64,000 nt of DNA, taken from NCBI RefSeq assembly GCF_027498035.1, contig NZ_CP114978.1:2542001-2606000 (forward strand), written 5' to 3'. The DNA comes from Pseudoxanthomonas sp. Its GTDB lineage: Bacteria > Pseudomonadota > Gammaproteobacteria > Xanthomonadales > Xanthomonadaceae. The notes beneath the pieces are model-generated. The model was not told the DNA's origin. It ran no database searches and saw only the letters and a program-made list of their open reading frames with translations. A program made the position numbers and the translations under genes. Positions 9,574-18,875 of this stretch are shown here, piece by piece (positions within the stretch are counted from its first letter, which is position 1; each line of letters opens with the position of its first letter).

Positions 9574-10413
9574 ATGAGTCGCTACGCCCTGTTCGGCCGC
9601 TCCGTTTCCAAGTCGCCGTCCCCGCAGATCCATGCCGCGTTCGCCCGCCAGGCCGGTATCGCGATGGCCTACAGCGCCATCGACGTCGAACCCGAAGCGC
9701 TGGATGCCGCGCTGGATGCCTTCGTCGCCGGCGGTGGCCGCGGCGCCAACATCACCGTGCCGCACAAGGAAGCCGCCTTCGCCCGCTGCACAGCGCTGAG
9801 CGAGCGCGCCCGCAAGGCCGGCGCGGTCAACACCCTGCGCCTGGACGAGACCCAGTGGTACGGCGACAACACTGATGGCGCCGGCCTGATCCGCGACCTC
9901 ACCGGCCGCCACGGCCTGGACCTGCGCGGCCGCCGCACCCTGCTGCTGGGCGCCGGTGGCGCCGCGCGCGGGGTCGCCCCGGCCCTGCTGGATGCCGGCG
10001 TGCGTGAGCTGGTCATCGTCAATCGCAACCCGGAACGGGCCGACGCACTGGCCGATGTGCTGGGCGAACCCGCACGCGCCCACACCCGCTACTGGGAAGA
10101 CCTGGCCAACATCGGCGACTTCGAACTGGTCATCAACGCGACGTCCGCCGGCCGCGACGACGGCGTGCCGCTGTCGCTGCCGTTCGCCCTGTGCAACGAC
10201 CTGACCGCGGCGGTGGACCTGAACTACGGCGAGGTCGCGATCCCGTTCCTGGCCTGGGCCCGTACCGCCGGCCTGCGCACCATCGTCGATGGCCTGGGGA
10301 TGCTGATCGAACAGGCCGCCGAGAGTTTCGAGATCTGGCACGGGGTGCGGCCGGAGACCGACGCGGTGTATGCGCTGCTGCGGGCGCAGACGCCGGAGCC
10401 GAAGGCGGCGTGA
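9574..10413 (+). CDS. aroE: Shikimate dehydrogenase
   Basis: Reduces 3-dehydroshikimate to shikimate with NADPH, the fourth step of aromatic amino acid synthesis. It has 279 residues, as usual. The N-terminal substrate domain has FGRSVSKSPSPQIH (the SxS shikimate clamp) and NITVPHKEAAF, containing the catalytic Lys. The NADP domain carries GAGGAARGVAPALL, then NRNPERADALA with the Arg that selects the NADP phosphate. The ATG at 9574 fits the family N-terminus MSRYALFGRSV; longer in-frame starts do not. Very firm assignment. Confidence 0.95.
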   Translation: MSRYALFGRSVSKSPSPQIHAAFARQAGIAMAYSAIDVEPEALDAALDAFVAGGGRGANITVPHKEAAFARCTALSERARKAGAVNTLRLDETQWYGDNTDGAGLIRDLTGRHGLDLRGRRTLLLGAGGAARGVAPALLDAGVRELVIVNRNPERADALADVLGEPARAHTRYWEDLANIGDFELVINATSAGRDDGVPLSLPFALCNDLTAAVDLNYGEVAIPFLAWARTAGLRTIVDGLGMLIEQAAESFEIWHGVRPETDAVYALLRAQTPEPKAA

Positions 10414-10441
10414 GGCTTCGCGCCCTCCACCCGGCAGCCAC

Positions 10442-10467
10442 TTGACCCGGTGATGCGCCCCTATAAT
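10442..10467 (+). promoter_or_regulatory. Candidate promoter of metNIQ
   Basis: A consensus -10 box TATAAT (10462-10467) lies 47 bases before the GTG start of metN. A TTGACC hexamer occurs upstream at 10442-10447, but the spacer is only 14 bases, shorter than the usual 16-18. The -10 is convincing, the -35 is not. No SAM riboswitch or MetJ-box array is evident. Confidence 0.4.
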
Positions 10468-10514
10468 TGCGTGCCACGCCGCACGCCGGCCCGCGCTTTC
10501 TGGTTGCTAATGCC

Positions 10515-11522
10515 GTGATTCAATTACAGGACGTCTCCAAGATCTACCGCACCTCCAGGCGGGACGTCACGGCGCTGTCTTCGATCAGTCTGGACATCCG
10601 CCGCGGTGAGGTCTTCGGCTTCATCGGTCATTCGGGCGCGGGGAAGTCCTCGCTGATCCGCCTGATCAACGGGCTGGAATCGGCGACGTCAGGCACGGTG
10701 ACGGTGGACGGCGAAGCAGTCGGCCGTCTCGATGCGACCGCGCTGCGCGTGCTGCGGCGCCGGATCGGCATGATCTTCCAGCATTTCAACCTGCTGTCGT
10801 CGCAGCGCGTGCGGGACAACGTGGCGTTTCCGCTGCGGCTCGCCGGCCTGCCGGAACAACAGATCAAGGCGCGCGTGTCCGAACTGCTTGCCCGCGTGGG
10901 CCTGGAGAGCCATGCCGATGCCTTTCCCGCGCAGCTCTCCGGTGGACAGAAGCAGCGCGTGGGGATTGCGCGTGCCCTGGCGACGCAGCCGAGCATCCTG
11001 CTGTGCGATGAGGCGACCAGCGCACTGGACCCGCAGACGACGGCATCGGTGCTGGACCTGCTGGCCGAACTCAACCGCGAGCTTGGCCTGACCATCGTGC
11101 TGATCACCCATGAGATGGAAGTCATCCGCAGGATCTGCGACCGGGTGGCCGTGCTGGACCAGGGGCGCATCGTGGAAACCGGCCCGGTGAGCGAGGTCTT
11201 CCTGAATCCGCAGCACCCGACCACGCGCCGGTTCGTGCAGGAGTCCGAGCCTTCGCCCGAGGCAGGCATCGCCAGCAACGCCACTGCGCACGCGGGCCGG
11301 ATCGTGCGGATCACCGTGCTGGGTGCCGATGTCGACCAGCCGCTGCTCAGCGAAGTCGTCAAGCACACTGGCGTCGATGTCTCGGTGCTGTCGGGCCGGG
11401 TGCACCGGATCAAGGACGTGCCGTATTCGCAGCTGGTCCTGAAGGTGTCCGGCCAGCAGGTCGACGCCGCCTTGCAGCAGCTCGCCGCGCTTGGCGCCCG
11501 GGTCGAGGAGGTGGGCGCATGA
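10515..11522 (+). CDS. metN: Methionine ABC importer, ATP-binding subunit
   Basis: ATPase of the D/L-methionine importer MetNIQ, acting at the cytosolic face of the inner membrane. It shows Walker A GHSGAGKSS (about 39-47), the Q-loop FQHFNLL, the signature LSGGQKQR, Walker B ILLCDEATSALDP and the H-loop LITHEM. The C-terminal NIL domain (about 265-335) is the regulatory site where cytosolic methionine inhibits transport in the family. The GTG at 10515 gives the usual start MIQLQDVSKIY; the frame is open from a TTG at 10467. It overlaps metI by 4 bases (ATGA). Length 335 residues is standard. Confidence 0.92.
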   Translation: MIQLQDVSKIYRTSRRDVTALSSISLDIRRGEVFGFIGHSGAGKSSLIRLINGLESATSGTVTVDGEAVGRLDATALRVLRRRIGMIFQHFNLLSSQRVRDNVAFPLRLAGLPEQQIKARVSELLARVGLESHADAFPAQLSGGQKQRVGIARALATQPSILLCDEATSALDPQTTASVLDLLAELNRELGLTIVLITHEMEVIRRICDRVAVLDQGRIVETGPVSEVFLNPQHPTTRRFVQESEPSPEAGIASNATAHAGRIVRITVLGADVDQPLLSEVVKHTGVDVSVLSGRVHRIKDVPYSQLVLKVSGQQVDAALQQLAALGARVEEVGA

Positions 11523-12190
11523 GCTTTTTCCAGCACCTTGACGCGGGCAAGTGGATCGAGATCCTGGCCGCCACGCGCGACACGCTGATCATGCTGGCGG
11601 CCTCGCTGCCGCTGACCCTGGCGGTCGGCCTGCCGCTGGGCGTGGCGCTGTACCTGACCGGCAGCAGCCAGCCCACCTCGCGTCCCTGGGTCAACCGCGG
11701 CGTCTCGTTCGTCATCAACGTGCTGCGCTCGGTGCCTTTCATCATCCTGATGATCTGCATGATCCCGCTGACGCTGCTGGTCATGGGCACCTCGCTGGGC
11801 GTGCGCGGCGCGATCCTGCCGCTGGTGGTCGGTGCGGCGCCGTTCTATGCGCGCCTGGTCGAAGGCGCGCTCAGCGAAATCGACAAAGGCGTGGTGGAAG
11901 CCAGCCTGGCCATGGGCGCGACCACCCGGCAGCTGGTGTTCCGCGTCCTGCTGCCGGAAGCCACGCCCGGCCTGATCGGCGGCGCCACGGTGACCGCGAT
12001 CGCGCTGGTCGGCTTCACCGCCATGGGCGGTGCGATCGGTTCCGGTGGCCTGGGCGACCTGGCTTATCGCGAAGGCTACCTGCGCTCGCATACCGACGTG
12101 GCACTGGTGACCGTGGTCCTGCTGTTGATCCTGGTGCAGCTGTTTCAATTCGTGGGTGAGCGCATGGCCGCCCGCTACTCCCATCGCTAA
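11519..12190 (+). CDS. metI: Methionine ABC importer, permease subunit
   Basis: Integral membrane channel of the methionine importer; two copies pair with two MetN. It has 223 residues with five hydrophobic helices and the EAA coupling loop (EIDKGVVEASLAMGATTRQL) that docks on MetN. The RSVPFIILMICMIPLT stretch is typical of MetI. The start overlaps the metN stop by four bases, so translation is coupled, and metQ begins 15 bases after its stop. Confidence 0.93.
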   Translation: MSFFQHLDAGKWIEILAATRDTLIMLAASLPLTLAVGLPLGVALYLTGSSQPTSRPWVNRGVSFVINVLRSVPFIILMICMIPLTLLVMGTSLGVRGAILPLVVGAAPFYARLVEGALSEIDKGVVEASLAMGATTRQLVFRVLLPEATPGLIGGATVTAIALVGFTAMGGAIGSGGLGDLAYREGYLRSHTDVALVTVVLLLILVQLFQFVGERMAARYSHR

Positions 12191-12205
12191 ATCCCTGGAA
12201 TCGTC

Positions 12206-13006
12206 ATGAAGCCACGCACCTCCCTCCTGTTCCTGATGGCCGCCGGCCTGTCTGCCTGCGGTGGTGGTGGCGCGCCCGCGTCCGGCTCCTCGCACCTGAG
12301 CGTGGCGGCCACGGCCGTGCCGCATGCGGAAATCCTGGAAGTGGTCAAGCCGATCCTGGAAAAGGAAGGCGTCCAGCTGGACATCAAGGTCTTCAACGAC
12401 TATGTCCAGCCCAACGACCAGGTCGTCCAGAAGCAGATCGACGTGAACTACTTCCAGACCGAGCCCTACCTATCGGCCTACAACAAGGACCGCGGCACCC
12501 AGCTGGTGACCCTGGTCGGCGTCCACATCGAACCCTTCGGCGCGTACTCGCGGCGCTTCAAATCGCTGGACGCCCTGCCCCAGGGCGCCGATGTCGTCAT
12601 CCCCAATGATCCAAGCAACAACAGCCGCGCGCTGATCCTGTTGGACAAGGCGGGCCTGATCACGCTGAAGGATGCGTCCAACCCGCTGTCCACGTTGCGC
12701 GACATCACCTCCAACCCCAAGCAGCTGAAGTTCCGTGAGCTGGACTCGGCGATGCTGCCGCGCGTGCTGGACCAGGTGGACCTGGCCTTGATCAACACCA
12801 ATTACGCGCTGGATGCCGGCCTGGACCCGACCAAGGATGCCCTGGCGATCGAAAGCCGCGACTCGCCGTACGTGAATTTCCTGGTGGGCCGCGCCGATGA
12901 GAAGGACGATCCGCGCGTGCTGAAACTGGAAAAGGCGCTGACCAGCCCGGAAGTCAAAGCCTTCATCGAATCCAAGTACAAGGGCGCCGTCGTCCCGGCG
13001 TTCTGA
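12206..13006 (+). CDS. metQ: Methionine-binding lipoprotein
   Basis: Substrate-binding component of MetNIQ, lipid-anchored on the periplasmic side. The signal peptide ends at LSAC (Cys18 by position), followed by a Gly/Ala linker and the NlpA/MetQ fold with VAATAVPHAEILEVVKPILE, QVDVNYFQ-like (KQIDVNYFQTEPYL) and IPNDPSNNSRALILLDKAGLI. It has 266 residues, normal for the family. It is the last gene of the metNIQ operon; a hairpin follows at 13026-13052. Confidence 0.93.
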   Translation: MKPRTSLLFLMAAGLSACGGGGAPASGSSHLSVAATAVPHAEILEVVKPILEKEGVQLDIKVFNDYVQPNDQVVQKQIDVNYFQTEPYLSAYNKDRGTQLVTLVGVHIEPFGAYSRRFKSLDALPQGADVVIPNDPSNNSRALILLDKAGLITLKDASNPLSTLRDITSNPKQLKFRELDSAMLPRVLDQVDLALINTNYALDAGLDPTKDALAIESRDSPYVNFLVGRADEKDDPRVLKLEKALTSPEVKAFIESKYKGAVVPAF

Positions 13007-13025
13007 CGGCGCGTCGACCTGCATA

Positions 13026-13052
13026 CGGCTGGACGCCTGGCGTCTCCAGCCG
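13026..13052. terminator. Hairpin between convergent metQ and thioredoxin-like gene
   Basis: CGGCTGGA (13026-13033) pairs with TCCAGCCG (13045-13052), with further inner GC pairing. It lies 20 bases past the metQ stop and 20 before the end of the opposing gene, a usual place for a shared terminator. It lacks a T-run. Confidence 0.5.
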
Positions 13053-13072
13053 CTGCATCCCCTGCTTGAACC

Positions 13073-14647
13073 TCAGCTGCGCAGCCAGTGTTCGCATGCG
13101 GCCCGGTCGCTGCCGGCAGCCTCTGGCCTGGCGCACTGCCGTTGCATCTGCGTCTGCAGCTGGGCCAACGTGCTCGCGCCGTGATGCGCATCGCTCCATG
13201 CCGTCAAAGCCTTGCCCAGGCTCTCGAACCGTTGCTGGGTGCGCTGGTGATAGCCGGCGCCCTGGGTGTCGAGTTCGCCGATGACCGACGAGGCGGCCTG
13301 TTCGATGGCCGCGGCGTCGTTGGGCGTCAGGCGGATCAGGCCGGTCACATACAGCACGCCCCACTGCACGCGCGTGGCCGGACCTTCGGAACTCTCGTAA
13401 GCCTTGCGCAGCCACGCGACGGCGGCCTTGGTGTCACCGCGCTTCTCGGCCAGGTCGGCCAGGTCGGGCATGTAGTAATACGGCGTGTGGCTCTGGCTGA
13501 GTTCGGCGGTGAGCAGGGCTTCGGCGCCGGCGGCATCGCCGGCTTCATCCAGCAGCGAGGCGGCGTTGCTGATGGTCGCCTGGCGTTGGTAAGGGGTCTT
13601 TGATCCGGCATCGGCCGCGGCCACGCTGGCCTTGACCTTGTCCAGCAACGCGGTGGGAAGCGCGGCGTCCGGATGCTGCGCACGCTGCAGCTGGATTTCG
13701 GTGTAGAGCAGGCCGAGCTGGTCGTCGACATCGTTGCCGCGCGCCTTGAGCGAGCCCTGCAGCGCGCCGATCAGCTGCGCGCCAAGTTGCTCGAACTCGC
13801 CCGCATCGGGACTGGCCAGCTGCACCAGCGCCGGGCCGCGGTAACTGAGCAGGTCGAAGTTGGTACGGACTTCTTCCGGCGAGGACAGCGTGGCCTGCAG
13901 CAGGCTGCGGATCTGCGCCGGGTTCGGCTTCGGTCGCGCGGCATCCTTGGATGAGGATGCGTCAGCCAGCGCCAGCAGTTCGAAGCGCCGCTTCAGCGGT
14001 TCGTCCGGGGCTTGCCGGGCCAGCGCCGTGAACACCGCACCAGGGCCGTCGGCACCGGCGAGGTGATTGGCATCGACCTCCCAGCCGTAGTCGCTGAGCA
14101 GCTTCCAGTCGTCCGGCTGCAGTGCTTCAGGCTGGGCCAGCGCCGTGCGCAGGATGTCAGCCACCGAGGCGCGACGCCCGACCGCCAGCGTGAGCGCGGC
14201 GGTGATGCGGTCGGTGTCGCTGCCGCCAGCCAAACGCGTGATCTCGCGCTTGTCCGGGGTCAGGACGATCAGGGTCGGATAGCCCTTGACGCCGAAGCGC
14301 TCGCCCCAGGCCTGCGCGCCCGGCAGGTCGCCATCCAGGTACACCGGGATGTAGTTGCGGGTCAGCGCGATGAAATCCGGTTCCTGGAACAGCGTCGCCT
14401 TGAGCTTGTTGCAGGGCGGGCACCACACCGCGCCCCAATACAGCAGGACCGGCTTGCCGGATTCGACCGCTTCGGCAAATGCGTCGTCGACATCGCCCTT
14501 GCGCCAGGCGATGCCGGCCTGCGCGTCGTGTGCGGCTGCAGTCGCTGCCGGCGTCGCCGCGACCGGTGCGGCAGGCGGCGACTGGGCGCCCTGCGAGCAA
14601 CCTCCCAGCAGGACAAGCGTGGCGGCAAGCGTGGGGATGGCGCGCAT
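13073..14647 (-). CDS. Thioredoxin-fold lipoprotein with TPR-like C-terminal region
   Basis: Envelope lipoprotein of 524 residues. The lipobox ends at Cys17 (LLGGC) and an Ala/Pro linker follows. The thioredoxin domain (about 45-160) has the redox motif W75-C-P-P-C79 and GVKGYPTLIVLTPD with the cis-proline, so it could reduce or form disulfides in the periplasm, in the manner of DsbD-gamma/thioredoxin_7 proteins. The remaining 350 residues are helical, with repeats such as LLDEAGDAAGAEALLTAEL and LADLAEKRGDTKAAVAWLRKAYE, consistent with TPR-like scaffolding. The ATG at 14647 is required for the signal peptide. It stands alone, convergent with metQ. The partner protein is unknown. Confidence 0.78.
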   Translation of the reverse strand: MRAIPTLAATLVLLGGCSQGAQSPPAAPVAATPAATAAAHDAQAGIAWRKGDVDDAFAEAVESGKPVLLYWGAVWCPPCNKLKATLFQEPDFIALTRNYIPVYLDGDLPGAQAWGERFGVKGYPTLIVLTPDKREITRLAGGSDTDRITAALTLAVGRRASVADILRTALAQPEALQPDDWKLLSDYGWEVDANHLAGADGPGAVFTALARQAPDEPLKRRFELLALADASSSKDAARPKPNPAQIRSLLQATLSSPEEVRTNFDLLSYRGPALVQLASPDAGEFEQLGAQLIGALQGSLKARGNDVDDQLGLLYTEIQLQRAQHPDAALPTALLDKVKASVAAADAGSKTPYQRQATISNAASLLDEAGDAAGAEALLTAELSQSHTPYYYMPDLADLAEKRGDTKAAVAWLRKAYESSEGPATRVQWGVLYVTGLIRLTPNDAAAIEQAASSVIGELDTQGAGYHQRTQQRFESLGKALTAWSDAHHGASTLAQLQTQMQRQCARPEAAGSDRAACEHWLRS

Positions 14648-14877
14648 GGGAATCCGTTGGATGGTCGGGAGTGAGCCGGACGATTGTAGGAGCTGCCCGG
14701 CGCTGCATCGCATGGCGCTCATGTCGATTGGTTATGCCGTCAGTGGACGGCATGCGCATCGCCCGACCGGCGCAGCGGCGGCATGGAACACAGCTTTCGC
14801 GGTGTCCTGTTTTGCCGACCCGGGTGCCGGGCTACGGTGCCGCCGGAACATCCGCACCCAGCCCCAGGAGATCCCCC

Positions 14878-15909
14878 ATGGCAGAAACGAACACGCGCGT
14901 TGTCCTGGCCTCCCGGCCCAAGGGCGCGCCCGTTCCAGTCAACTTCCGGCTCGAAACCCTGGCGGTCCCCGACCCGGGCCCCGGTGAAGTGCTGGTCCGC
15001 AATCTTCATCTTTCGCTCGATCCCTACATGCGCGGTCGCATGGACGATGGCCCCTCGTATGCCGCGCCGGTGGCGCTGGGCGATGTGATGCAAGGGCGGA
15101 CGGTGGCGCAGGTGCTGCAATCGCAGCGCGCGGATCTGCGGCCCGGCGACCTGGTCGTTGCGCCAGGTGGCTGGCAGACCCACGCAGTGCTGCCGGCGCA
15201 GACGCCTGTCCGTCCGCTCGATCGCAATGGCCCCCCACTGATCACCGCGCTGGGCGTGTACGGCATGCCGGGCTTCACCGCCTATGCGGGCCTGCTGGAA
15301 ATCGGTCGGCCGCAGCCCGGCGAAACCCTGGTCGTCGCGGCGGCCAGCGGCCCGGTCGGCGCCACGGTTGGGCAGATCGCCAAACTGCGTGGCGCGCGGA
15401 CGGTCGGCATCGCCGGTGGGCCGGACAAGTGCCGCTACCTCAGGCAGATCGGTTTCGATGTCGCCCTGGACCACCGCGCGCCGGACTTCGCTTCAGCGCT
15501 GGAAGCGGCGGTCCCCGGCGGCATCGACATCTATTTCGAGAATGTCGGCGGCAAGGTCTTCGATGCAGTGCTGCCGCTGCTCAATGATTTCGCGCGGATC
15601 CCGGTGTGCGGCACGATCGCCAGCTACAACGCACGCGGCCAGGCCGGTGCCGGTCCCGACCGCGTGCCGCTGCTGTTGAGCCAGATCCTGCGCCAGCGCC
15701 TGACCGTGCGCGGCTTCATCCAGACCGATCTGCAGCATCTGTTCCCGCAATTTCTTGACGACATGGGCGCATGGCTGCAAGCCGGTGTGATCCAGCATCG
15801 CGAGGATGTGGTGGATGGCCTGGACCACGCGGTCGAGGCCTTCATCGGCCTGCTGGAAGGCAGGAACTTCGGCAAGCTGGTGATCCGGCTGGATCCGGAC
15901 GCGCCGTAA
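14878..15909 (+). CDS. NADPH-dependent enone reductase, CurA-like (MDR family)
   Basis: Zinc-free medium-chain reductase of 343 residues that reduces the C=C bond of unsaturated ketones with NADPH; the group includes curcumin reductase CurA, leukotriene B4 dehydrogenase and plant double-bond reductases. Visible features are LSLDPYMRGRM near the start, GMPGFTAYAGLLEIG, the nucleotide motif AASGPVGATVGQIAK, the KCRYLRQIGFD loop that reads the NADP phosphate, and DIYFENVGGKVFDAVLPL. CAGGAG (14865-14870) lies 7 bases before the ATG and fixes the start. It stands alone 85 bp before dinG. The in vivo substrate is not known. Confidence 0.85.
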   Translation: MAETNTRVVLASRPKGAPVPVNFRLETLAVPDPGPGEVLVRNLHLSLDPYMRGRMDDGPSYAAPVALGDVMQGRTVAQVLQSQRADLRPGDLVVAPGGWQTHAVLPAQTPVRPLDRNGPPLITALGVYGMPGFTAYAGLLEIGRPQPGETLVVAAASGPVGATVGQIAKLRGARTVGIAGGPDKCRYLRQIGFDVALDHRAPDFASALEAAVPGGIDIYFENVGGKVFDAVLPLLNDFARIPVCGTIASYNARGQAGAGPDRVPLLLSQILRQRLTVRGFIQTDLQHLFPQFLDDMGAWLQAGVIQHREDVVDGLDHAVEAFIGLLEGRNFGKLVIRLDPDAP

Positions 15910-15994
15910 GCACGAATGCTTCGCGCAGGACCCGCGGCGCGTTGGACGCCGCGTATCTCGGCCCACGCGACGCCCCCATGCGAAAATAGCGTCC

Positions 15995-18127
15995 ATGAGT
16001 GATGGCACCGGCCCAGCAGCAAGCAAGGACACGGCCGAAGCGGGGCGCAGCCTCGACGAGGCGGTGAAGACACGCATCCGCGAGGCCTACACCGCCCTGC
16101 GCGACAACACGCCGGGTTTCACCACCCGCCGCGCGCAGAGCCAGATGATCGGCGTGGCCTCGCGGGCGCTGGGCACCAGCGGCGGCGTGGGCGTGGTCGA
16201 AGCACCCACCGGCGTGGGCAAGTCGCTCGGCTACCTGACCGCCGGCGTGCCGATCGCGCTGGCCGCGCGCAAGAAGCTGGTGATAAGCACCGGCACCGTC
16301 GCGCTGCAGGCGCAGCTGGTGGAGCGCGACATCCCCGCCTTCCTCAAGGCCACCGGCATCCAGGCCAGCGTGGCCCTGGCCAAGGGCCGCACCCGCTACC
16401 TGTGCACGCGCAACGTGGCCGAACTGCAGGGCGGCACGCCGACGCAGGAAGGCATGTTCGGCGACGAGGGCGCGCTCTACGACCGCCCGCTGACCCCGGC
16501 CGATGCGACCCTGGCCAACCGCCTGGCCAAGCTGTTCACCGACAACCAGTGGAACGGCGACCTGGATGCTTCGCCCGAGCTCGTCAGCCCGACCCTGCGT
16601 GGCCGCATCACCACCAACGCCGCAGGTTGCGCGGGCCGCAAGTGCACCTACGCCAGCCAGTGCCCGGTGTTGAAGGCCCGCACCAACGTGCGCGAAGCGC
16701 AGATCGTGGTCACCAACCACGCACTGCTGCTGTCCACCCTGTCGCTGGGCGACAACGAAAACGGCCAGCCGCTGATCGCCACGCCCAGCGAGATGCTGCT
16801 GGTGCTGGACGAAGGCCACCATGTCGCCAACGTCGCCATCGACCAGGGCGCAGCACGCCTGCCGATGGACGACATGAGCCGGCGCACCGGCCGCCTGCAG
16901 ACGCTGATCGCGGCCACCTACCGCATGGTCGACAAGGACACCATCAGCCAGCTGCATCCCAACGAGGCGATCGACCTGGCGGTCAACGTCAGCCGCCAGC
17001 TCAAGGCCTTCCGCGATGCGCTGGATGCGGCGTGGACGCCCGACCCCAGCGAACGCGAACCACAGTGGCGCGCACCCAACGGCCGCCTGCCGGTGGAATG
17101 GTCGCCGTCCATCGACGCCCTCGCCGATGACACCCGCAACCTGCTCAACTGGGTCACCGCCGCCGCGCCGCTGGTCAACAAATCCAAGCAGGAAGACGCC
17201 ACCAAGGAGCGTGTGCAGCGCAACCTGGGCATGGCGCTGGAAATGATCCAGGCCCAGTACGACCTGTGGGCCGGCTGGAAGCGCGAAGACCCCGACGGCG
17301 CCCCGCCGATGGCGCGCTGGATGACCCGCGACCGCGATGGCGACCTGGTCTGCCACTGCTCGCCGGTGTCGGCCGCGCACGTGCTGCGCCAGCTGCTGTG
17401 GAAGGAAGTCGATTCGGTGGTGATGACCTCGGCCACGCTGACCGGCGGCAATGGCTTCCAGGCGCTGTCCATCGACACCGGCCTGCCCGATCACGCCGAG
17501 ATGGTCACCCTGACCTCGCCGTTCGACCTGGCCACCCAGGCGCAGCTGGTGGTGCCGAAATTCCCGGTCGCCCCGGATGACCGCGAAGGTCACCCGAAGG
17601 AAGTGGCCAAATACCTGGTCCGCGAGCTGGACTGGGGCAAGGGCTCGATGGTGTTGTTCACCTCGCGCTGGAAGATGGAAAAGGTCGCCGACCTGCTGCC
17701 GGTCACCCAGCGCAACCGCGTGCTGGTCCAGGGCGAAGGCAACAAGTCGCAGATCATCGGCGAGCACCTGCGCCGCATCGCCGCCGGCGAAGGTTCGGTG
17801 CTGTTCGGCCTGAACTCGTTCGGCGAAGGTCTGGACCTGCCCGGCGAAGCCTGCACCACGGTGGTCATCACCCAGGTGCCGTTCGCAGTGCCCACCGATC
17901 CGCAGACCGCGACCTTGAGCGAGTGGCTGGAGAGTCGCGGCCACAACGCCTTCAACCTGATCGCGATCCCGCACGCACTGCGCACGCTCACCCAGTTCGC
18001 CGGGCGCCTGATCCGCACCTCGACCGACACCGGCCGGGTGATCATCCTCGACTCACGCTTGCTGACCCGCCGCTACGGCCGCCAGATCATCGATGCGCTG
18101 CCGCCGTTCGCGCGGGTGATTGGGTGA
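15995..18127 (+). CDS. dinG: ATP-dependent DNA helicase DinG
   Basis: XPD-like 5'-3' superfamily 2 helicase of 710 residues that resolves R-loops and damaged DNA structures. Walker A is APTGVGKS (about 70-77) and the Walker B DEGH box appears as VLDEGHH. Four cysteines consistent with the Fe-S domain lie between them: one in YLCTRN, two in GCAGRKC and one in ASQC. The C-terminal RecA-like domain has SATLTGG, GLNSFGEGLDLPGE and the final Arg finger region QFAGRLIRTSTDTG. The stop codon lies inside a threefold 8-bp direct repeat (18114-18137). No LexA box was recognised upstream. Confidence 0.93.
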   Translation: MSDGTGPAASKDTAEAGRSLDEAVKTRIREAYTALRDNTPGFTTRRAQSQMIGVASRALGTSGGVGVVEAPTGVGKSLGYLTAGVPIALAARKKLVISTGTVALQAQLVERDIPAFLKATGIQASVALAKGRTRYLCTRNVAELQGGTPTQEGMFGDEGALYDRPLTPADATLANRLAKLFTDNQWNGDLDASPELVSPTLRGRITTNAAGCAGRKCTYASQCPVLKARTNVREAQIVVTNHALLLSTLSLGDNENGQPLIATPSEMLLVLDEGHHVANVAIDQGAARLPMDDMSRRTGRLQTLIAATYRMVDKDTISQLHPNEAIDLAVNVSRQLKAFRDALDAAWTPDPSEREPQWRAPNGRLPVEWSPSIDALADDTRNLLNWVTAAAPLVNKSKQEDATKERVQRNLGMALEMIQAQYDLWAGWKREDPDGAPPMARWMTRDRDGDLVCHCSPVSAAHVLRQLLWKEVDSVVMTSATLTGGNGFQALSIDTGLPDHAEMVTLTSPFDLATQAQLVVPKFPVAPDDREGHPKEVAKYLVRELDWGKGSMVLFTSRWKMEKVADLLPVTQRNRVLVQGEGNKSQIIGEHLRRIAAGEGSVLFGLNSFGEGLDLPGEACTTVVITQVPFAVPTDPQTATLSEWLESRGHNAFNLIAIPHALRTLTQFAGRLIRTSTDTGRVIILDSRLLTRRYGRQIIDALPPFARVIG

Positions 18128-18137
18128 TTGGGTGATC
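18114..18137. repeat. Three tandem 8-bp repeats spanning the dinG stop codon
   Basis: GGGTGATT, GGGTGATT and GGGTGATC follow one another without gap; the dinG TGA stop (18125-18127) is in the second copy. Gain or loss of one unit would shift the frame and change the C-terminal end of DinG. It could be a slippage site or simply chance low complexity. Confidence 0.7.
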
Positions 18138-18295
18138 ATTCCATCAGCGGCTAGCAGGAAATGCGGCTGATCTGCCTGGATGTGCGGACATCCTGCTTAG
18201 TGATAACTTGATCGTCGAGCTCACGTTCACCGTGATCTTCAAAGGATGCGCCTCCGGGCGCTTATTGATTTCCAGCCCGCTCAAGGACCAATACG

Positions 18296-18727
18296 ATGCA
18301 TCACAAGGCCATGTTTGCCGCTGCCCTGCTGTCTGTTTCTTTTCTCGCTGCCGTGGGCAGCGCCAAAGCCGCAAGCTGTGAAGACAACTTCTCCGTGGAA
18401 GGCTCGTTCTTCAAGGGCAAGCAGTTCAAGACCTGGGCAGAGCACTCGGGTGTGAGCTATGACAGTGCTTTCCGCAAAGTCGCCCAGGCGGTTGCCGCCG
18501 GAGGCTTTGGTGCGGTCGCGTCCGACAAGGACACCGGCATCATTACTGCCGGTCAGGCCGTGACGATGGGCAACGGCTCGGTCGCCCCCCTGAACATCAT
18601 CGTGCAGGAGAAGGCGGGAGGCCTGATCCATGTCGATGCCAATTTCAGTATTGCCGGGGGCCAATCCGCATCGGCTGATACCGCCAAGAGTGAACTCTGC
18701 AGGATCGCGAACGCACCTGCGGGCTGA
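18296..18727 (+). CDS. Small secreted protein of unknown function
   Basis: A 143-residue protein with a clear cleavable signal peptide (residues 1-26, ending AKA), so it is probably periplasmic. The mature part has only two cysteines, one next to the cleavage site (SCEDN) and one near the C-terminus (ELCRIA), which could form a disulfide that closes the domain. GVSYDSAFRKVAQAVAAGGFGAV and IIVQEKAGGLIHVDANFS suggest a small alpha/beta fold. AAGGA lies 9 bases before the ATG. A GCGCC-TCCG-GGCGC hairpin precedes it at about 18250. I do not recognise the family. Confidence 0.65.
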   Translation: MHHKAMFAAALLSVSFLAAVGSAKAASCEDNFSVEGSFFKGKQFKTWAEHSGVSYDSAFRKVAQAVAAGGFGAVASDKDTGIITAGQAVTMGNGSVAPLNIIVQEKAGGLIHVDANFSIAGGQSASADTAKSELCRIANAPAG

Positions 18728-18875
18728 TTGCCAGCAGGCTGCTGCCCGGCTGGCGTCGTGGCCCGCCGGGCCAGTGTTTCTCCTGCAGCCGCTTTTTGTT
18801 CGCTCACGGACCTGATGTCGCACCACGACCCCGGTTTGCCGCTATGGTGGCCTAGTCACATTGCCCACCCCGCTC

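Noticed and set aside
10414..10514. SAM riboswitch or MetJ boxes before metN
   Set aside because: The region is only 101 bases and shows neither a k-turn-like set of stems nor AGACGTCT repeats.
15842..17974. Long open frame of 710 codons antisense to dinG
   Set aside because: It mirrors dinG in high-GC sequence, is Arg/Gln/His/Gly-rich and has no motif; dinG has all helicase motifs.
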